From Cheilinus undulatus (lineage: Eukaryota > Chordata > Actinopteri > Labriformes > Labridae), in assembly GCF_018320785.1 (NCBI RefSeq), contig NC_054866.1:28063000-28126999 (forward strand): a DNA stretch of 64,000 bases, written 5' to 3'. The notes below the pieces were generated by a model. That model searched no databases. It worked only from the letters and a program-made list of their open reading frames with translations, and was not told the DNA's origin. Positions 62,801-64,000 of the stretch are shown piece by piece (the first letter of the stretch is position 1; each line of letters starts with the position of its first letter). Made by a program: the position numbers and the translations under genes.

Positions 62801-63150
62801 TACTTCCGCGATCAGCTGCTTAAGAGCTTCGATTTTGAGTTCGGCTTCTGCATGCCCAGCAGCAAGAACACATGCGAGCACATCTACGAGTTCCCTGTGC
62901 TGTCTGAGGAAATCAGTGAGTGTCACAACTCACATGTAACAGTGTTAGACAATTACACCCACACTGAGATGTTTTATATGATGTAACAGGATTTAAAGAT
63001 GCAAATCCTGAGTGTTGTGTTTCTTCTTTACTCCCAGTGCGAGAGATGATCCTGAACCCTTATGAGACACAGTCCGACAGCTTCTACTTTGTCGACAACA
63101 AGCTGGTGATGCACAACAAGGCAGACTATTCCTACAGTGGGGGGCCGTAG
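35897..63150 (+). CDS. unc119: UNC119 lipid-binding chaperone, complete
   Basis: UNC119 has a beta-sandwich fold that binds myristoylated N-termini (for example transducin alpha) and delivers them to cilia and photoreceptor outer segments, with release by ARL3. Coding exons: 35897-36020, 59238-59351, 59511-59601, 62743-62915 and 63038-63150. They have GT-AG junctions and total 615 nt, or 204 aa. Landmarks: MKVQQG start, [113 protein letters not shown] and [12 protein letters not shown]. The disordered N-terminus is shorter than in human UNC119 (240 aa). DPNAG and the SYSG end favour UNC119 over UNC119B. Intron 1 spans 23.2 kb and is filled with repeats. The acceptor of exon 3 is a CAGCAG tandem. 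Confidence 0.95.
36021..37530. other. Start of unc119 intron 1, no gene seen
   Basis: Open frames on either strand (36090-36356 and 37050-37304) lack recognisable domains. No clear repeat was delimited here. Confidence 0.5.
37535..38075 (+). repeat. TAGCTAAAGCTA-rich repeat, copy 1
   Basis: An array of TAGCTTTAGC, ACATAGCTATGTAGC and similar words runs to about 37925. A unique-looking segment follows (CTTGCTGCGTTAGA, TTTTTTCTTGTAAG, ACCTTACCCTTACC, AACCCTAAATGG). The reverse complement of 57030-57420 has the same elements in the same order, so these are two copies in inverted orientation inside one intron. Confidence 0.8.
38076..42413. other. unc119 intron 1, central part, no gene seen
   Basis: AT-rich sequence with T and A runs (38813-38828 and several short ones). 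The 105-codon frame at 38492-38809 and others show no domain. A short telomere-like phrase (GGTTATGGTTAGGGTAGGGG) is at 42186-42205. Confidence 0.5.
42422..42719. mobile_element. hAT-type MITE with perfect 8 bp target duplication
   Basis: The 298 bp element is flanked by TGTTAGTG at 42414-42421 and again at 42720-42727. Its ends, CTCCAGCTCTCAACG and CGTTTGAGAAACAGTG, are imperfect inverted repeats of the CAGTG..TCTCAA type. Internal GGGGGTCACGAGA and GGGTCATGGGCTGAAA fit the layout of the copies at 25287 and 29854. Confidence 0.8.
42728..44990. other. unc119 intron 1, no gene seen
   Basis: AT-rich intron sequence. The frames at 43540-43767 and 43904-44134 on the minus strand have no recognisable motif. 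Confidence 0.5.
44996..45743. repeat. Repeat bounded by 15 bp perfect inverted repeats
   Basis: CTGATTCTGATACCA at 44996-45010 and TGGTATCAGAATCAG at 45729-45743 are exact reverse complements 748 bp apart. The inside includes CGATCCGATACCGG and ends rich in CCAATACC. A block at about 45450-45540 also occurs at 22195-22295, so this is a dispersed family. The open frame 45440-45763 has no known domain. True termini may lie slightly outside. Confidence 0.6.
45894..46165 (+). mobile_element. tRNA-like SINE with RTE-type 3' tail
   Basis: The head CAGTGGTTATTATGTCACCTCGC and a B-box-like TGGTTCAAATCTC at about 45931 give a Pol III promoter. The tail contains CTAAATTGCCCGTAGGTG, GACTGACTGGTAACCAGTC and GAGAGCTGGGATCAGC. 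These phrases are shared by many fish SINEs and by RTE-like LINE 3' ends. Confidence 0.65.
47590..47630. repeat. (TG)n microsatellite with GCGC interruptions
   Basis: TGAGTGTGTGCGTGAGTGTG is followed by a run of TG and CGCG. Nearby DNA (46166-48277) has no supported gene. The minus-strand frame 47465-47803 is partly the low-complexity complement. Confidence 0.8.
48278..49401 (+). mobile_element. Tc1/mariner-type transposon, degenerate, related to 33746-34759
   Basis: The left terminus CAGTGCCTAGAAAAAGTATTC and the right terminus ending CTTTTCTAAGGCACTG (followed by TA) are inverted repeats 1124 bp apart. Transposase remnants read on the plus strand. The longest open stretch (48880-49221) keeps [20 protein letters not shown], parallel to the middle region of the other copy. 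The DDE catalytic core is largely lost. Confidence 0.85.
49761..52026. mobile_element. Large hAT-type element, 2.27 kb, apparently non-autonomous
   Basis: The left end TAGGGGTGTGATGAGAGATC and the complement of the right end, TAGAGGTCTGCCGAGAC, agree at 12 of the first 16 positions. The flanks are ACTTTTAC (49753-49760) and GCTTTTAC (52027-52034), 7 of 8 identical, as for hAT insertion. Subterminal ATCTCATCTCGTCGCATCTC repeats occur at the right. Inside are a GC-rich patch (49945-50010) and two diverged direct copies of a block of about 150 bp. No frame longer than 97 codons exists, so no transposase was seen. Confidence 0.7.
50907..51254 (+). repeat. Two diverged direct repeats of about 150 bp inside the hAT-type element
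   Basis: Units 50907-51055 and 51105-51254 both run TAACTTTTGAACC, AAGTCATAG-CACT, GAAAGCT, GCTTCTGTAGCC or GCTCTTACAG, GAGCC-GGAACTT and GGGGTCTT. The period is about 198 bp. Confidence 0.75.
53180..53339 (-). mobile_element. tRNA-derived SINE, head partly deleted
   Basis: On the minus strand from 53339 it reads CTTGGGTGCGCAGATGGCC then TAGCGGTTGAATCTAGCC. The A-box region runs straight into a B-box-like GGTTGAATC, indicating loss of the sequence between. The body (CTCTCTCCTAATTCAGATTC) and the tail end in AAAGGCATAAAAAT and a poly(A) equivalent (T/G run at 53179-53210 on the plus strand). Confidence 0.65.
53904..54734. mobile_element. hAT-type element with perfect 8 bp duplication CCTAGTCG
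   Basis: CCTAGTCG occurs at 53896-53903 and again at 54735-54742. Between them lies an 831 bp element with termini CAGGGTTGCCAGG and (complement) GAGGGTTGGCAGG. The interior carries AAACCAGCCCTGCC and CCCGCGGCAG-type segments but no transposase. Joining the flanks restores a continuous GTTTAGCCTAGTCGGTATAGG, itself apparently part of an older repeat with CCAATCAG motifs on both sides. Confidence 0.85.
54903..54956. repeat. Hairpin and CATCTGACATGTCAG repeat end
   Basis: AGATGGATATGTGT, a three-base loop, and ACACATCCATCT form a near-perfect hairpin. The adjoining CATCTGACATGTCAGGTTATCAT also occurs with one change at 62298-62320 beside the second TTTGCC composite repeat. Confidence 0.6.
54975..55490 (+). 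repeat. Degenerate tandem array, period about 60-65 bp (dimer about 125 bp)
   Basis: Seven or eight units share TTTTCAA(A/C)ATAAAAGCC, TCA(A/T)-ATTTCAAA and TCTTTTAAG-like phrases. They start near 54988, 55060, 55118, 55210, 55278, 55340 and 55468. No coding frame is kept. Confidence 0.65.
55491..57025. other. unc119 intron 1, no gene seen
   Basis: AT-rich sequence. A block at 55860-56110 has many short direct words (GACACAGGTGA twice at about 55985 and 56006), reminiscent of dispersed fish repeats but not assigned. Confidence 0.45.
57028..57425 (-). repeat. TAGCTAAAGCTA-rich repeat, copy 2 (inverted relative to 37535-38075)
   Basis: Read on the minus strand it gives TAGCTTTAGCTAAAGCTAA words, then CTTGCTGCGTTAGAATG, TTTTTTCTTGTAAG, CTTACCCTAACCCTAAATGG. 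The order equals that of copy 1, 19.5 kb away. Confidence 0.8.
57426..59237. other. 3' end of unc119 intron 1
   Basis: No gene is seen. There is a CT/CA-rich low-complexity stretch near 58500-58550 and AT-rich DNA up to the acceptor TTTTCTAG at 59237. Confidence 0.5.
59625..60900. repeat. Degenerate array of GGGCACTTTAAAGTGCACAC in unc119 intron 3
   Basis: Over about 1.27 kb the words AAAGTGCACACTTT, AAGGGCACTTTAAAG and their complements recur every 20-50 bp on both strands. The core GGGCACTTTAAAGTGCAC is palindromic, so open frames appear on both strands at 60229-60505 as artefacts. The unit length varies and no terminal structure was found. Confidence 0.75.
61785..62330 (+). repeat. Composite repeat, copy 2: degenerate TTTGCC array plus conserved 3' segment
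   Basis: At 61785-62060 units like TTTTGCCACTTTTGAA and AACCCATTTTTGCC repeat. At 62135-62265 follows the segment shared with 16262-16420 (GTTATTATT, GTTATCACAGCTTAA, CAGAAAGCTCTCCCCTTTATC). The end at 62298-62320 carries CATGTCAGATTATCAT, also seen near 54940. Confidence 0.7.
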
Positions 63151-63381
63151 AAGAAGACCCCCCCACCACCACCACCACCTTTCACTTCTCCCTGTTTTAG
63201 ACATTTTCCATTATCTATGTACCTCTGCAGGAACAGAAACAGATGAACTGATGGACGATCCACTCTTTTCTCTCTACTGTTAACTCAATGATTTTACATT
63301 CAGGTATTCAGCTGCCAGACCAATAGATTTCCTCTTTTTGCCTCTTTGCAGGAACATTGAATTCTAACAGTTTAAGCATCA

Positions 63382-63417
<36 letters not shown>

Positions 63418-64000
63418 GAGGGGGTGAGTGAGTGAGTGTGTGGGCAGCAAACACATGCAGTGTCTGTACATGCTGTTGATTTCAGTCTGTGTACGTGGGT
63501 TCCTCTTGATCATCACAAAAAGTTTAATTTACATTTTGTAGGTTTTGATAGAGATAAGTACGAAGAGAAAACAGGACAGAGTGTTATTTGTTCTTACCAA
63601 ACCAGACAGGAAGCACACCAAGGGATAGCGTTTTTTTGTCAATAGTAAGTGTATTAGCCACAGGAGAAGCTGGTCAGATCAGCCTCTTTATTGAGAGACC
63701 AGCTGGAGTGCTGGCACAGAGCTGGGCTTTACATAGCTGCAGATGGGACTGTTTGTCCCATTTACTTGTCTATTTTAAAGAAAAACACACCAAAGGAATC
63801 ACTGATGATGTAAGTGTACACATTATAGAAATACCATGTGCTTTATTTTGCTGTCAGCAAGCCAATTTGTTTGGCACTGTACCACAACCTCCACACATGG
63901 TGTTCTTCTTACAAATACAGTACTGGACATAACTTTTAGGCATGTTTGGACTATAAGTTTAGGATGAAGTTAGGCGTAGATGTGGCAAGTAAGCCACCTG
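63151..64000 (+). other. unc119 3' UTR and flank
   Basis: The stop TAG is at 63148-63150. A C/ACC-rich tract (63158-63180) follows. No clear AATAAA was found before the window ends, so the transcript end is unknown. Plus-strand frames at 63436-63932 lack any domain. Confidence 0.5.
63380..63443. repeat. (GT)n / (GTGA)n microsatellite
   Basis: About a dozen GT units are followed by TATGTGTGAGTGAGGGGGTGAGTGAGTG, within the presumed 3' UTR of unc119. Confidence 0.9.

Noticed and set aside
63004-63180. Minus-strand frame over the last unc119 exon
   Set aside because: It is the complement of the conserved final exon and the ACC-rich 3' UTR.

Overview
The window is a piece of a teleost fish nuclear genome. 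The evidence is AT-rich DNA, GT-AG spliced genes with vertebrate exon structures, and a dense load of fish-type repeats (Tc1/mariner remnants, hAT-type elements and MITEs, tRNA-derived SINEs, microsatellites). The species cannot be fixed from the sequence alone. Four protein genes account for all the convincing coding sequence. Most other long open frames are chance frames in introns or transposon debris.

Layout. 1-1317: 3' part of a broken Tc1-type transposon lying in a cpd intron. 1508-14210, minus strand: first seven coding exons of carboxypeptidase D (656 complete codons; the gene continues beyond base 1). 17844-22870 on the minus strand, with a non-coding first exon and TATA box near 24.0 kb: cryba1 (beta-A1 crystallin), complete at 196 aa. 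28.2-33.6 kb on the plus strand: a beta-B1-like crystallin, complete at 209 aa, divergent from cryba1. 35897-63150, plus strand: unc119, complete at 204 aa, with a 23.2 kb first intron full of repeats. The distal window is its 3' UTR or flank.

Two lens crystallin genes stand head to head about 4.2 kb apart, each with a TATA box, a short untranslated exon and MARE-like half sites (GTCAGC). A lipid-chaperone gene prominent in photoreceptors (unc119) and cpd flank them. In human, CPD, CRYBA1 and UNC119 all map to 17q11.2, so this looks like a conserved block. CRYBB1 is not in that human block; its presence here echoes the mammalian head-to-head CRYBB1-CRYBA4 pair.

I found no evidence for a new molecular system. 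The most rewarding non-genic signals are mobile elements that can be delimited from the sequence itself: a 2.27 kb hAT-type element (49761-52026), an 831 bp hAT element with a perfect 8 bp duplication (53904-54734), a three-level nest of inverted repeats (24.94-26.58 kb), related repeats in inverted orientation at both ends of unc119 intron 1, several degenerate tandem arrays, and a composite TTTGCC-array repeat present twice. All coordinates and translations were read by eye, and no database search was run.
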